Shown here: piece by piece, positions 26,771 through 37,135 of the stretch | Position numbering within the stretch: position 1 is the first letter of the stretch | How the letters are laid out: each line of letters starts with the position of its first letter | Source: an uncultured Pseudomonadota bacterium | GTDB taxonomy: Bacteria; Myxococcota_A; UBA796; SXON01 | Length of the DNA stretch: 64,000 bases | Assembly (NCBI GenBank): GCA_903921785.1 | Contig: CAIXRH010000337.1 | Location: forward strand, 1 to 64,000 | Reading direction: 5' to 3' | Notes under the pieces: model-generated | Databases searched by the model: none | The model's input: the letters and a program-made list of their open reading frames with translations, nothing else | Told to the model about the DNA's origin: nothing | Position numbers and translations under genes: made by a program

Positions 26771-28822
26771 TCACCCCTCGACGGCGGAGACCTCGAACGC
26801 CGCCACCACCTGGCCGCGCCCCTTCACGGTGAGGTCGCCGCGGGGCTCCGCGCGTACGCCCGCGCCCGCGGCCTCCACGGCCTGCGCCGTCGCGAGCACC
26901 GCGCCGGGGGTACAACGCCCCTCCAGGCGGCTCGCCACGTTCACCGTGTCCCCGATGACCGTGTACTCCATCCGCTGCACCGAACCGAGGTTTCCCGCGA
27001 CCGGCTCGCCGTACGACACGCCCACCCGCACGGCGAAGGGCTCCACCCGGGGGCGCTCCGGCTGGGCGTTGAGCGCGAGGATGGCCCCCTGCATCTGGAG
27101 GCCGCACCGAAGGGCCCGCCGCGCCGGGGGTTCGAGCCCTGGGCCTTCGAGGAAGACCACCATCATCCCGTCGCCGATGCGCTTGTCGAGGATGCCCGCG
27201 GTGTCCTCCACGATCTGATCCATCGCGGCGAAGTACCAGTTGAGGAAGGCCACCGCGACCTCGGGCTCCACCTGCTCCGACCAGGGCGTGAAGCCGACGA
27301 CGTCGCTGAAGAGCACCGCGGCCCGCCGCCGCTCGCCGCCGAGGGCGAGCGCCGCGCCCGGCTCCTCCCGGATCCGGTCGACGACGGAGCGAGGGAGGTA
27401 CTGGGAGATCTTCTGGTTGAGCAGGAGCGCGGCTTCGATCGCCGACCGCTCCCGCCGCAGCCGGTCCACGAGGTTGGCGCGGGCGAGGGCGAGCCCCACC
27501 AGGTTGCCCACCTGCTGGAGCATCTGGTGGTCGCGGGGGCCGAGCGCGGAGTCGGCGTGCACCTGGTCCACGACGAGGAGCCCGAGCGGGCCGTCGGGGC
27601 CGCGCACCGGCACCGCCACGAAGGCCGTGCTGCCCATGCGGTCGAGGAGCGCCTGATTCTCGGCGTTGACCTGAGCGCGGAACGCCGCGACGTCCGCGAC
27701 GAGCGCCCCGGACTCGCTGTGCAGCAGGTTGGCGAAGAGCCGCTCGTCCTTCCGCACCACGGTGACGGAGAGCGAGAGGCCGCGGAGAAGGGTGAGGCCG
27801 TCGGCGTCGAAGCCGGCGCCGCCGCCGAAGCGCAGGCGCCCCGTGGGCGCGTCCACCCGCAAAAACATCGCCCGGTCGTAGCCGAGGGTGTTGCGAATGG
27901 CGTTGAGGGCGGTGTCCACCAGGCCCTCCGGGGACATCTCCCGGCGGGTCGCGAGGTCTACCTGCTCCAGGAGGAGGCGCTCGCGGTTGCGAGCGAGGTT
28001 CTCGTCGAGGAGGGTCTTGGCGGCGGTGAGCTGGTCGCGCTGGTCGTGGCCGGCGGCGGTGAGCTGCCGCTGGAGGACGACCACCTCCGCGGCCAGGGCG
28101 GCGGCCGTCCCGACGGCGGTGAGGATCGTGGCCGGGGCGCCGAGGCCCCCGAAGGCGGCGAGGGCGGCGGTGGCCACGCCTCCGCCGAACGCCACCCACG
28201 GGAGGAGCCCCTGGCCGAACAGCGGCGCGACCCACTCCACCCGGTACTCGCAGACCGTGTCCCCTTCGTGGATGCACCGGGGATGGGTGAGCTTCCCCAT
28301 CGGGAGCCCGAACGCCTGAGGAATGCCCGCGAGGCCCCCCTGCCGGTTGAGGCAGAACAGCGGATCGTCGGTGTGGCCACGCTCCACCTGGAACTGCATG
28401 ACCACGTGGCGCTTGCCGGACTCCACCAGCTTCCAGCGGGTGATCCGCGAGAGGTCGGCGTACTCGGTCATCCGCGCGTAGACCATTCCGGGAGAGCCGA
28501 GGGCACGGAGCACGGGGTAGGTCGGGCCGAGCACCTCGGGGTCGACGAGCACGAGGCCGGCCCGGTAGGTGATGAGCGGGTCCTTGCTCTGCTCCACCAT
28601 GGCTCGGGAGAGGATCAGGAGCTGCCGCGTGGACAACCACTGCTGGGGGTCGCGGAGGCGCTCCAGCGGCGTGTCGGTGCGGGCCACCAAGGCGCGGAGC
28701 GCCTCCTCTCCGAAGCGCCCCGAGAAGAACCGCAGCATGGGCTCCACGAGCCGCGTGCTGAAGACCAGCTCGTCGTCGCGGCGGGCCTCGGCGACGCGGG
28801 CGCTGGTGAGGGGCTCGGTCAC
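26771..28822 (-). CDS. Class III adenylate cyclase with N-terminal V4R-like sensor, membrane segment and GAF domain
   Basis: GTG start at 28822 (VTEPLTSARVAEARRDDELVFSTRLVEPMLRFF...); catalytic 'AAVLFSDVVGFTPWSEQV', 'ILDKRIGDGMMVVF', 'VRVGVSYGEPVAGNLGSVQRMEYTVIGDTVNVASRLE'; N-terminal 'KLTHPRCIHEGDTVCEYRVEWV'. Confidence 0.93.
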   Translation of the reverse strand: MTEPLTSARVAEARRDDELVFSTRLVEPMLRFFSGRFGEEALRALVARTDTPLERLRDPQQWLSTRQLLILSRAMVEQSKDPLITYRAGLVLVDPEVLGPTYPVLRALGSPGMVYARMTEYADLSRITRWKLVESGKRHVVMQFQVERGHTDDPLFCLNRQGGLAGIPQAFGLPMGKLTHPRCIHEGDTVCEYRVEWVAPLFGQGLLPWVAFGGGVATAALAAFGGLGAPATILTAVGTAAALAAEVVVLQRQLTAAGHDQRDQLTAAKTLLDENLARNRERLLLEQVDLATRREMSPEGLVDTALNAIRNTLGYDRAMFLRVDAPTGRLRFGGGAGFDADGLTLLRGLSLSVTVVRKDERLFANLLHSESGALVADVAAFRAQVNAENQALLDRMGSTAFVAVPVRGPDGPLGLLVVDQVHADSALGPRDHQMLQQVGNLVGLALARANLVDRLRRERSAIEAALLLNQKISQYLPRSVVDRIREEPGAALALGGERRRAAVLFSDVVGFTPWSEQVEPEVAVAFLNWYFAAMDQIVEDTAGILDKRIGDGMMVVFLEGPGLEPPARRALRCGLQMQGAILALNAQPERPRVEPFAVRVGVSYGEPVAGNLGSVQRMEYTVIGDTVNVASRLEGRCTPGAVLATAQAVEAAGAGVRAEPRGDLTVKGRGQVVAAFEVSAVEG

Positions 28823-29955
28823 TGGCTCCCCACGACCATGTTCGAGAGGCGGGTCGCGGTGATCCGCGCGAGGTTGAGCAGGAGCTGGCGTTCCACCTCG
28901 GGCGCCCGGGTGCGGAGCTCGTCGAGCACCCGGCGACGGAGCACGAGCAGCCGCCCCCGGGTGCGCGCGGTGATCGTCGCCGAGCGGCGACCGCTGGCGA
29001 TGAAGAAGCCGACCTCGCCGACCACGTCGCCCTTGCGGAGCTGAGCCACGACCCGCTCTTCCCGCGTGACGGTGAACTCGCCGTCGAGGATCACGAACAG
29101 CTCGCGTTCGTTGAGGTCTTCGCGGGTGACGGTGCCGCCGGGGGCCACCTCGATCACGAAGCCGGCGCCGGTGATGGTGCGCACCTGGGCGTCGTCGAGG
29201 TCGTCGAAGACCTGGGGTCGGAGGGGGTGGGCGAGGAGCGCGGCCTGCACGCCGGCCCACACCTCGCCTTCGTCCACCTCCAGGGCGCCGCTGAGGCCGA
29301 GCTCGGCCTCCACGACGGCGGTGGTCTCGGCCGTGCCGGCGCCGAAGCGCGCGCGGGCCAGGGAGGTGAGCGGCGAGGCCATGGCGCGGAGGTGGGGGAC
29401 GTCGTCCACCACGAGCACCAGCGGACACCGGAGCCCGTCCGCGGTGGCGATGAGCTCGGCGCCGTAGGGTCGGTAGCCGAGGCGGCGGTAGCCGGCGACG
29501 AGCCCGGGGGCGCAGTAGGCGAAAGAGACCCGGACGCCGTCCTTGGTGGCGAGCTCGAACGCGGCGCGGGCGAGGGCCGGCATGATGAGCTTCCCGCGGA
29601 GCTGCCGCCGGACCATCAGGCGGCTCGCCTCCGCCATCGGCAGCGCCAGGAGCGCGCGCGCCTCGGTGATCCCGTACTTTCGCGCCGCGGGTTCGGGGAC
29701 CGCGCCGGTCGGCCAGCGGTCGACCCGCAGGGTGCCCGTCACGTCGGCGGGGCTGCCGGTGTAGAGCAGCGTCACGGAGGGGTCGTCTTCGTCCGGGTCA
29801 CGGATCCAGCCGCGCGCGTGGTCGGCGCCCGGGACGGTCTTGCCGAGCTCCCGCACGTAGACATCGTAGCGGAAACGCCAGATCCCCTCGCGCTCCGCCG
29901 CGGTGGTGGCCGCGCGGACGGTCTCCAGCTCCAGGAGCCAGTCGACAAGGCTCAT
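28819..29955 (-). CDS. Acyltransferase (FeeM/LuxI-like GNAT) fused to C-terminal cyclic-nucleotide-binding domain
   Basis: MSLVDWLLELETVRAATTAAEREGIWRFRYDVYVRELGKTV...'MAEASRLMVRRQLRGKLIMPALARAAFELATKDGVRVSFAYCAPGLVAGYRRLGYRPYG'; C-terminal 'LFVILDGEFTVTREERVVAQLRKGDVVGEVGFFIASGRRSATITARTRGRLLVL'. Confidence 0.88.
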   Translation of the reverse strand: MSLVDWLLELETVRAATTAAEREGIWRFRYDVYVRELGKTVPGADHARGWIRDPDEDDPSVTLLYTGSPADVTGTLRVDRWPTGAVPEPAARKYGITEARALLALPMAEASRLMVRRQLRGKLIMPALARAAFELATKDGVRVSFAYCAPGLVAGYRRLGYRPYGAELIATADGLRCPLVLVVDDVPHLRAMASPLTSLARARFGAGTAETTAVVEAELGLSGALEVDEGEVWAGVQAALLAHPLRPQVFDDLDDAQVRTITGAGFVIEVAPGGTVTREDLNERELFVILDGEFTVTREERVVAQLRKGDVVGEVGFFIASGRRSATITARTRGRLLVLRRRVLDELRTRAPEVERQLLLNLARITATRLSNMVVGSQ

Positions 29956-30761
29956 GCGGAGCCGGGCGCGTCGCCGGTGGCGAAGAACACGACGACGACC
30001 CCGAACGGCTGCTCCGCGGCGGGCAGGGCGGCGAGCGCGCCGAGCTCCTTCGCGAGCCCGATCGCCTCGGCGTCGCCGACCTGGATCGCCTTGAACCGGG
30101 TGGTGATGTCGAGGAAGGCGCCGAGCCCGAGCTCGGCGGAGGTGACCGCCACCGTGTGGAGGCGCACGCGGGTGAACCCCGCCTGCTGGAGCAGCCGGGG
30201 CAGCTTGCGGCCGACGTGGCGGTCGCCGCCCCGCGCCTTCTGGGCCTCGAGCGCCCGCGCGGTGAGGCGGCTGAACGCCGCAGGCGCCGGGTCCACCGCG
30301 AGGAAGCCGTCGTCGATGTCCATGACGCAGACGCGGCCGCCGGGTCGGAGCACCCGCCGCACCTCCGCGAGGGCGTCCCCCGGGTGGCTCAGGTGCTGGA
30401 AGACGAGGCGGCTGTAGACGAAGTCGACGCTCGCGTTCGGCAGGCCGGTGCCGTAGGCGCTGCCCTCCTGGAAGTCTACGTTCGGGTGGACGGGCGCCAC
30501 CACCGCGCGGGCGGCGGCGAGCAGCTCGGCGCTGGTGTCGATCCCCACGGCCTCGCCGGAGAGGTCGCTCAGCGGGCCGGTGATGAACCCCGGGCCGCAG
30601 CCGAGCTCGAGCACACGCTGTCCGGCGCGGAGGCCGAACGCCTGGAGCTGGGCCAGCTCGGCGTCGAGCAAGACGGTGGCCTGCTTCTGGAGCCGCTGGA
30701 GCTCGGCGGCTCGGTCGACGTCCCCGAACAGGTCGTAGTGGTACGAGCGGGCGATGTGCAT
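29952..30761 (-). CDS. SAM-dependent methyltransferase
   Basis: 'LRAGQRVLELGCGPGFITGPLSDLSGEAVGIDTSAELL', 'EVRRVLRPGGRVCVMDIDDG'. Confidence 0.93.
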   Translation of the reverse strand: MHIARSYHYDLFGDVDRAAELQRLQKQATVLLDAELAQLQAFGLRAGQRVLELGCGPGFITGPLSDLSGEAVGIDTSAELLAAARAVVAPVHPNVDFQEGSAYGTGLPNASVDFVYSRLVFQHLSHPGDALAEVRRVLRPGGRVCVMDIDDGFLAVDPAPAAFSRLTARALEAQKARGGDRHVGRKLPRLLQQAGFTRVRLHTVAVTSAELGLGAFLDITTRFKAIQVGDAEAIGLAKELGALAALPAAEQPFGVVVVFFATGDAPGSA

Positions 30762-31037
30762 TTCCGGTCCTGGACTCCGTCAACCTACGGATCCCCAGCA
30801 TAGCGCATGCCGTCGGCGCACCCGAGGGTCTGCGGCGTTCCCGCGCCGAGGTCCGCCCTTCGCATCGCCGTCTAGGAGCGTATTTCCTTGATCTCGGCGG
30901 AGTATGCCGGAGCGGAAGGGCCCGGTGCCCACCACGACCGGCGGGTGCGCCTGACGCGTGGGTTCCCGCGGCCGGGGCGCGCACCGCTCGCGGCGGCGGT
31001 CCCGTTCGGGGGCGCCGCGAGCGCGCGGCGGCGCCTC

Positions 31038-31088
31038 GCCGACGTGGGTCTTGGCTCGCGAGGGTGGGGAAGGGCCGGGAGGGGGGAC
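31038..31088 (+). repeat. Post-stop intergenic repeat, copy C
   Basis: gccgacgtgggtcttggctcgcgagggtggggaagggccgggaggggggac. Confidence 0.75.
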
Positions 31089-31125
31089 AAAATTAACGGC
31101 TCGATCTACCTGGGCCGTCCTCCCC

Positions 31126-31401
31126 TCAGGCAACCTCCGCCGGGCCACCCATCGCCCGCAGCCCCGCCGCGATGCGCTCGGCGGTCGGTGCGCAGAGTTC
31201 GGACGAAACGGGGAGCGCCGGACCTCCACCCGAGCGTCGTTCGAGCGTGCCTGCGTAGACGACCGCGACGCTGCCGAGCTCGACCTCCGACCGGACGATC
31301 GTCCCGTCGCGCTCCTCCAGCTCCACGAAGTGCCGGGACACGATGCGCACCACCCACCCATCCCGGTGGCGCGAGACTTGCGGGCGAAGCAGCGTGAACA
31401 A
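31126..31401 (-). CDS. Hypothetical protein (91 aa)
   Basis: MFTLLRPQVSRHRDGWVVRIVSRHFVELEERDGTIVRSEVELGSVAVVYAGT..., fits downstream of the efflux operon. Confidence 0.6.
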   Translation of the reverse strand: MFTLLRPQVSRHRDGWVVRIVSRHFVELEERDGTIVRSEVELGSVAVVYAGTLERRSGGGPALPVSSELCAPTAERIAAGLRAMGGPAEVA

Positions 31402-31416
31402 GGTCGTTCCCCTCCC

Positions 31417-32646
31417 CTACTCGTACCGCAGCGCCTCGACCGGGTCCAGCCGCGACGCCCGCCAGGCCGGGTAGATGCCGAAGGTGAGCCCGATGACCGA
31501 GGAGAAGATCAGGCCCAACGCCACGGACCACGGCTCCACCTGGAACGGCCACGGGGTGACCCACTTCGTGACCGCCCAGCTCCCCACCCCGAGCAGGCCG
31601 AGCGCGCCGACGAGGCCGAAGGTGGCGCCAACCAGGGTGATCGCCAGGGTCTCCGACAGGAATTGGCTGAGAATGTCGCGTTGGGAGGCGCCGACTGCGC
31701 GGCGGACGCCGATCTCCCGGGTGCGCTCGACCACGGTGACCAGCATGATGTTCATGATGTTGATGCCGCCGACGATCATCGAGAAGACCGTCGTGAGGTA
31801 CAAAAGCGCCTTGATCGTGAACATCACCAGCTCTTCGGTGCTGGAGTCGTCGCTCACGCCCTCGAGCTCCCAGCTCTTCACCGAGCGGTCACTCATGAGG
31901 ATCACGTCGATGACCGAGCTCGTGGCGAGCATGTAGTCCTTCACCAACCCCTGGATCTCCGCGGGCACGGCCACGCGGACGATGATCGAGGATGGGCGGC
32001 GGCTGGGGTCGAAGTCCAGCGCGTAGGTCTTGGCAGGGAAGATGATCCGCTGGTTCCAGCTCCACGGTCCGCCGGGGCCCATCTCCGGCTTCTTCTCCAG
32101 CACCCCGACGATGACGTAGGGGTGCCCCTCCACCCGCACGGTGTCCCCGGGCTCCACATTCCCGTCGAGCGCGCTGGCGCCCACGAGCACCACCCGGGCG
32201 CCGCTCTCGAACTCGCTGCCCGCGAGCTTCCGGCCCTTGCCGAGGCGGAGCTTGAAGACATCGAGCGCCGTGGGGTCCACCCCGATGGTGAACGGGTTGT
32301 AGGGTTTGCCCTTGTATTCTGCCTGCCGGTCGCGCATCCCGTAGGCGGCGGTGACCTGACTGCCAGGGGCGATGAGCGTGGAGCCCGAGATCGCGGCCTG
32401 GTCCTCGTGGGTGAGCCGGCGCGCGTCGGGGCGGTTCTGGAGCTGCTGCCAGTCGTTCGAGGCGGTGATCACGTCCTGGTCGGTCGCCTGGGCGCTCGCG
32501 TCACGGAGCACCGCCTGCCCCACCTCGAGGATGCTCGCCATGATGACGAGGCTGCCGACGCCGACGACGATCCCGGACACGGTGAGGAGGAACCGGACCT
32601 TCTGGCTCCGGAACATCTCCCAGGCGGTGGCGAGCGCGGAGAACAT
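31417..32646 (-). CDS. MacB-like ABC transporter permease
   Basis: MFSALATAWEMFRSQKVRFLLTVSGIVVGVGSLVIMAS...; 'IVGGINIMNIMLVTVVERTREIGVRRAVGASQRDILSQFLSETLAIT', 'YPAWRASRLDPVEALRYE'. Confidence 0.94.
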   Translation of the reverse strand: MFSALATAWEMFRSQKVRFLLTVSGIVVGVGSLVIMASILEVGQAVLRDASAQATDQDVITASNDWQQLQNRPDARRLTHEDQAAISGSTLIAPGSQVTAAYGMRDRQAEYKGKPYNPFTIGVDPTALDVFKLRLGKGRKLAGSEFESGARVVLVGASALDGNVEPGDTVRVEGHPYVIVGVLEKKPEMGPGGPWSWNQRIIFPAKTYALDFDPSRRPSSIIVRVAVPAEIQGLVKDYMLATSSVIDVILMSDRSVKSWELEGVSDDSSTEELVMFTIKALLYLTTVFSMIVGGINIMNIMLVTVVERTREIGVRRAVGASQRDILSQFLSETLAITLVGATFGLVGALGLLGVGSWAVTKWVTPWPFQVEPWSVALGLIFSSVIGLTFGIYPAWRASRLDPVEALRYE

Positions 32647-33881
32647 CAGCGCCTCAGGCACTCGACGGGGTCGAGCCGCGAGGCCCGCCACGCCGGGACA
32701 GCGCCGAAGAACAAGCCGATCGCCCCGGTGACGCCGAGCGCGAGCGAGAGGCCGAGCACGCTGTAGCTGCTCACCCAGCTCTCCTGGAAGTGCCCGATGA
32801 GGGTGTTGGCGGCGAGGGTCGTGAGCACGCCCACCCCCGCGCCGAGGAGCCCCCCGGTGAGCGAGAGCACCAGCGCTTCGAGGAGGAACTGGGTGAGGAT
32901 CGCCCGCTGGGTGGCGCCGAGCGCGCGACGGATGCCGATCTCCCGCACCCGCTCGGTGACCGACACCAGCATGATGTTCATCACCCCGATGCCGCCCGCG
33001 ATGAGGCTGATCCCGGCGATGAGCGCCACGATGAGGTCGAGCACCAGGAAGAAGGTGTAGAACTGCTGAAGGAAGCTGGAGAAGTCGAGCGAGCGGAAGT
33101 CCTCGACGCCGTTGTGGTTGGTGAGCAGCGCGGCGTTGGCCATGGCCACCGCGGTGCCGTTCTGGGTGGCGTCGGTGGTGCGGCCGACGAAGAACCGCGC
33201 GTTCTCCGGGCGACCGTCACGCTGCTCGGCGGTGAGCACCGGGAGGAAGACGCTGTCTTCCCAGGAGAAGCCGAAGTTCACCCCCATCATCTCCCGCCGC
33301 TCCAGCACCCCGACGATCACGTAGGGGCGACGCCCCACCTGGAGCGTCTTGCCGAGCAGCTCCCCGGGCGCGGCTTCCGGGAAGAGCTTCTCGGCGAGCG
33401 GCGTGGTGATCACCACCACCCGGTCGCGCGCGGCCCCGTCGGCGTCGGTGACGACGCGGCCGACCGACACGCCCCAGCCGAGCATCTCGAGCACCCCCTC
33501 GCTCACCCCCACCACGTCGGCCTTCTGGCGATTGTCGGCGGTAGCCCAAACGGACTCGCTGCCGTAGGTCGCCTCCGACGCCACCGCCGCCACGTAGGGC
33601 ACCTGCTTGAGCGCGGCGAGGTCGGCGTCGGTGAAGCCCTGGTCGTACCTCGCGAGGTCCCGCGCGCTCGGGGACTCCGACTCGCTGGGGATCCACAGGA
33701 CCATCTTCATCCCACCCACCCGCTCGATGGCGGAAGCGAGCGTCTTCTGCCCGGACTCGGCGAGGGAGAGCATCACCACGATGGAGAACGTGCCGATCGT
33801 GACCGACAACATCGTGAGCAGCGTGCGGAAGAGGTTCCCCCGCAACGTCCGGATCGCGAGTCGGGCGGTCTCCCAGATCAC
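32646..33881 (-). CDS. MacB-like ABC transporter permease
   Basis: 'RTLRGNLFRTLLTMLSVTIGTFSIVVMLSLAESGQKTLA', 'GGIGVMNIMLVSVTERVREIGIRRALGATQRAILTQFLLEALVLSL', 'VPAWRASRLDPVECLRR'; ATGA overlap with the next gene. Confidence 0.94.
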   Translation of the reverse strand: MIWETARLAIRTLRGNLFRTLLTMLSVTIGTFSIVVMLSLAESGQKTLASAIERVGGMKMVLWIPSESESPSARDLARYDQGFTDADLAALKQVPYVAAVASEATYGSESVWATADNRQKADVVGVSEGVLEMLGWGVSVGRVVTDADGAARDRVVVITTPLAEKLFPEAAPGELLGKTLQVGRRPYVIVGVLERREMMGVNFGFSWEDSVFLPVLTAEQRDGRPENARFFVGRTTDATQNGTAVAMANAALLTNHNGVEDFRSLDFSSFLQQFYTFFLVLDLIVALIAGISLIAGGIGVMNIMLVSVTERVREIGIRRALGATQRAILTQFLLEALVLSLTGGLLGAGVGVLTTLAANTLIGHFQESWVSSYSVLGLSLALGVTGAIGLFFGAVPAWRASRLDPVECLRR

Positions 33882-33882
33882 G

Positions 33883-34959
33883 TCAGTTCATCTTCTCGCT
33901 GAGGTCCTTGACCTGCCCGAGGGCGTAGTACTTCTGCCCCTCGTTGAGCCCGGAGGTGATCTCCACCTCCCGCTCGCCGCGGTGGCCCACGCCGACCTCG
34001 GTCTTCTTCTTCTCCTTCTTCCCGGCCGCCTCCTCGATGATCCACACGTAGGAGTTGCCCTCCTCTTCGAAGACGGCCTCCGCCGGGACCTTGAGCACCG
34101 CCGGCCAGTCGCCGGCCTTGATGCGCACCTCGGCGGTCATGCCCGGCTTGATCTCCACGTCGGCCTTGGTCGGATCGACCTCCACCTTCACGGTGAAGAC
34201 GTCGATGCCGCGGCTGGTGTCGGTGTGGCCGGCGGCGGCGATCTGCTTCACCACGCCGGGCACCTCCTTGCCCGGGTAGGCGTCCAGGAGGATGCGCGCG
34301 GCCTGGTCCATCTTCACCTTCGCGACGTCGACCTGGTTCAGATCGATCTCCAGGATCAACTTGTCGACCTGGGCGATGGTGAGCTGGGACTCCCCGTTGA
34401 CCAGCGAGGTGACGCCCGCGGTGACGACCTCGCCCGGCTCCACGTTGCGGGTGATCACCACGCCGTCGATCGGCGAGGCGATGTGGGTGTAGTCGAGCTG
34501 GTCCTGGGCGGCGCGGAGCTGCACCCGCTGCCCCTCGATCGCCACCTTCGCGAGCTCCACCTCCCGCTTCGCCTGGTCGTACTCGGCCTCGGAGATGCCT
34601 CGGGTGGCGAGCGCGGCTTCTTTCCGCTTGCGGTCCACCTCGGCGTTCTCCGCCTGGAGTACGGCGGTGCGCAGCGAGATGCGCCGGCCCTCGACCTCGC
34701 GGGCGTACTCGGTGTCGACGACGTCGTAGAGCGCGTCGCCCTTCTTCACCGCCTGCCCTTCTTCCACGTAGACGTTCTGGATCTCCCCGGAGACCTTGGA
34801 CTTGATGTCCACGTCGAAGCGGGGGGTGATCTTCCCGGCTTCGCTCACCTCGTCCACGAGGTCGCCGCGGGTGGCGGTCTTCACGAGGTTGTCATCGACG
34901 GGTTCGCCGCCGCCGCCGCCGAAGCTGCAGGCGGCGAGGAGGAGGAGGAGGGCGGTCAT
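33883..34959 (-). CDS. RND/MacA-type periplasmic adaptor (HlyD family) lipoprotein
   Basis: MTALLLLLAACSFGGGGG...; 'FDVDIKSKVSGEIQNVYVEEGQAVKKGDALYDVV', 'DYTHIASPIDGVVITRNVEPGEVV'. Confidence 0.93.
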   Translation of the reverse strand: MTALLLLLAACSFGGGGGEPVDDNLVKTATRGDLVDEVSEAGKITPRFDVDIKSKVSGEIQNVYVEEGQAVKKGDALYDVVDTEYAREVEGRRISLRTAVLQAENAEVDRKRKEAALATRGISEAEYDQAKREVELAKVAIEGQRVQLRAAQDQLDYTHIASPIDGVVITRNVEPGEVVTAGVTSLVNGESQLTIAQVDKLILEIDLNQVDVAKVKMDQAARILLDAYPGKEVPGVVKQIAAAGHTDTSRGIDVFTVKVEVDPTKADVEIKPGMTAEVRIKAGDWPAVLKVPAEAVFEEEGNSYVWIIEEAAGKKEKKKTEVGVGHRGEREVEITSGLNEGQKYYALGQVKDLSEKMN

Positions 34960-36250
34960 CGGGGGGCTCCGAGGGGGTCGTCGCCGAGCAGCCAGCGCAG
35001 GTCGCACTCCGCGGTGGCGAGCTGCACGCGCAGGCTCGCCCCCTGGGTGGAGGCGCTGCGGAACGCGGACTGGGCGTCGAAGAGTTCGAGGACGGTCGCG
35101 GACCCCTGGGCGTAGAGGTCGCGGACGATCTGGAGGTTGTCGCGGGCGAGGGCCACCTGCTTGTCGGAGAGCGGCACCCGCTCCCGAAGCTCCCGCACCC
35201 GGGCGGCGGCCTGACGGATGTCGGCGGCGATGCTGTCCTTCTCCGCGAGGGCGGAGGCGTCCACCTGGGCGGCGGCGAGCTTCGCCGCGGCGACGGAGTC
35301 GTGGGTCTTGCCGAGGTCGAAGACGTTCCAGGAGAGCTGGAGGCCGGCGCTGGCGTCGAGGGCGGGGCGGAGGTCATCGGCGGTGAAGGCGCCGAAGGCG
35401 CTGTCGTCGGTGGGGCCGGCGCTCGCACCGCCGGCGCCGGCGGTGGCGAAGACGCTCACGCTCGGGAGGGTGGCGCTGCGCGCGGCGCGGATCGCCGCCT
35501 CGGCCGCGGCGGCTTCGTCGTCTTTGCGTTGCAGCTCCGGCCGCTTCTCCCCCGCGTTCTCGGGCAGCGCGACGGCCCCCGAGGCGGGCTCGGGCGCGAC
35601 GTCGGTGAGCACCACCGCGTCGCCCTGGAGGTGGAGGAGCCGGATGAGGTCCTGCTGCGACTGGTACAGCTCCGACTTCTCGGAGACGAGGGCGTCCTGC
35701 TGGGCGTAGAGCTCAACCGTGGACCGGTTCACGTCGATCCCCGCGGCCAACCCCGCCTTCGCCTTGGCGGAGATGATGTCGAGGCCCTCCTGCGTGAGCG
35801 CGAGGCCCTCCTCGGTGGCGGCGATCTGCAGCTCGTAGCCGCGGATGGTCCAATAGGCGGTGTAGGCGGCGCGGACGAGCTGCCGCTCGGTGATCGTGCG
35901 GTCGGTGGTGGCGATGCGGGATGCGGCGTCGGCGCGGTCGATGGAGGCCTGGATGGCCCCGCCGGCGTAGAGCGGCACGGTGAGGCGCGCGCGGGCGTCC
36001 CAGTCGGCGCTGGCGACGCCGATCGTGTCTTCGTTCCAGGGCTTCTGGACGCCGGCCGCGCCGTCTCCAGAGACGCCGAGGGCGAGGGTGGCGCGATCGA
36101 GCCGGGCGCGGTGCGCGTCGATCTGGGCGATGGACTCGGCGAGGACGGCGCTCTCGCGGTCGGGGTTACGCTCGACGACCATGCGGACGGCGTCGGCGAG
36201 GCTCAGCTCGGGGACGTCCGCGGCGTCGGCGAGGGCGGCGAGGAGGAGGA

Positions 36251-36254
<4 letters not shown>
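34956..36254 (-). CDS. TolC-family outer membrane efflux protein
   Basis: 'PELSLADAVRMVVERNPDRESAVLAESIAQIDAHRARL' plus 'RQAAARVRELRERVPLSDKQVALARDNLQIVRDLYAQGSATVLELFDAQSAF'. Confidence 0.93.
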
Positions 36255-36994
<740 letters not shown>

Positions 36995-37100
36995 CGGAGG
37001 ATCGCTCGAGGACCCCGGGCATACACCGGGATCCCGGCGTCCGCTACTGGCGCCTCCGGCCGTTGCCGTTTCGTGACGCCGCGGGGGTAGGGGGGAGCGT

Positions 37101-37120
37101 TCCGGCCGCGGGCGCCGACG
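37101..37120 (+). repeat. Partial copy (distal module) of the post-stop repeat
   Basis: tccggccgcgggcgccgacg, shared with the distal half of copies B and D. Confidence 0.35.
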
Positions 37121-37135
37121 CGCCCGGGGTGCGCG

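Noticed and set aside
24570-28640. 1356-aa minus-strand ORF
   Set aside because: Arg/Pro/Ala-rich translation spanning the repeats, the 25458 gene and the cyclase in another frame; a GC-driven open frame. The same length as the other 1356-aa ORF is coincidence.
26249-29044. 931-aa plus-strand ORF antisense to the cyclase
   Set aside because: His/Arg/Glu-rich reverse-frame shadow; the minus strand carries clear cyclase motifs.
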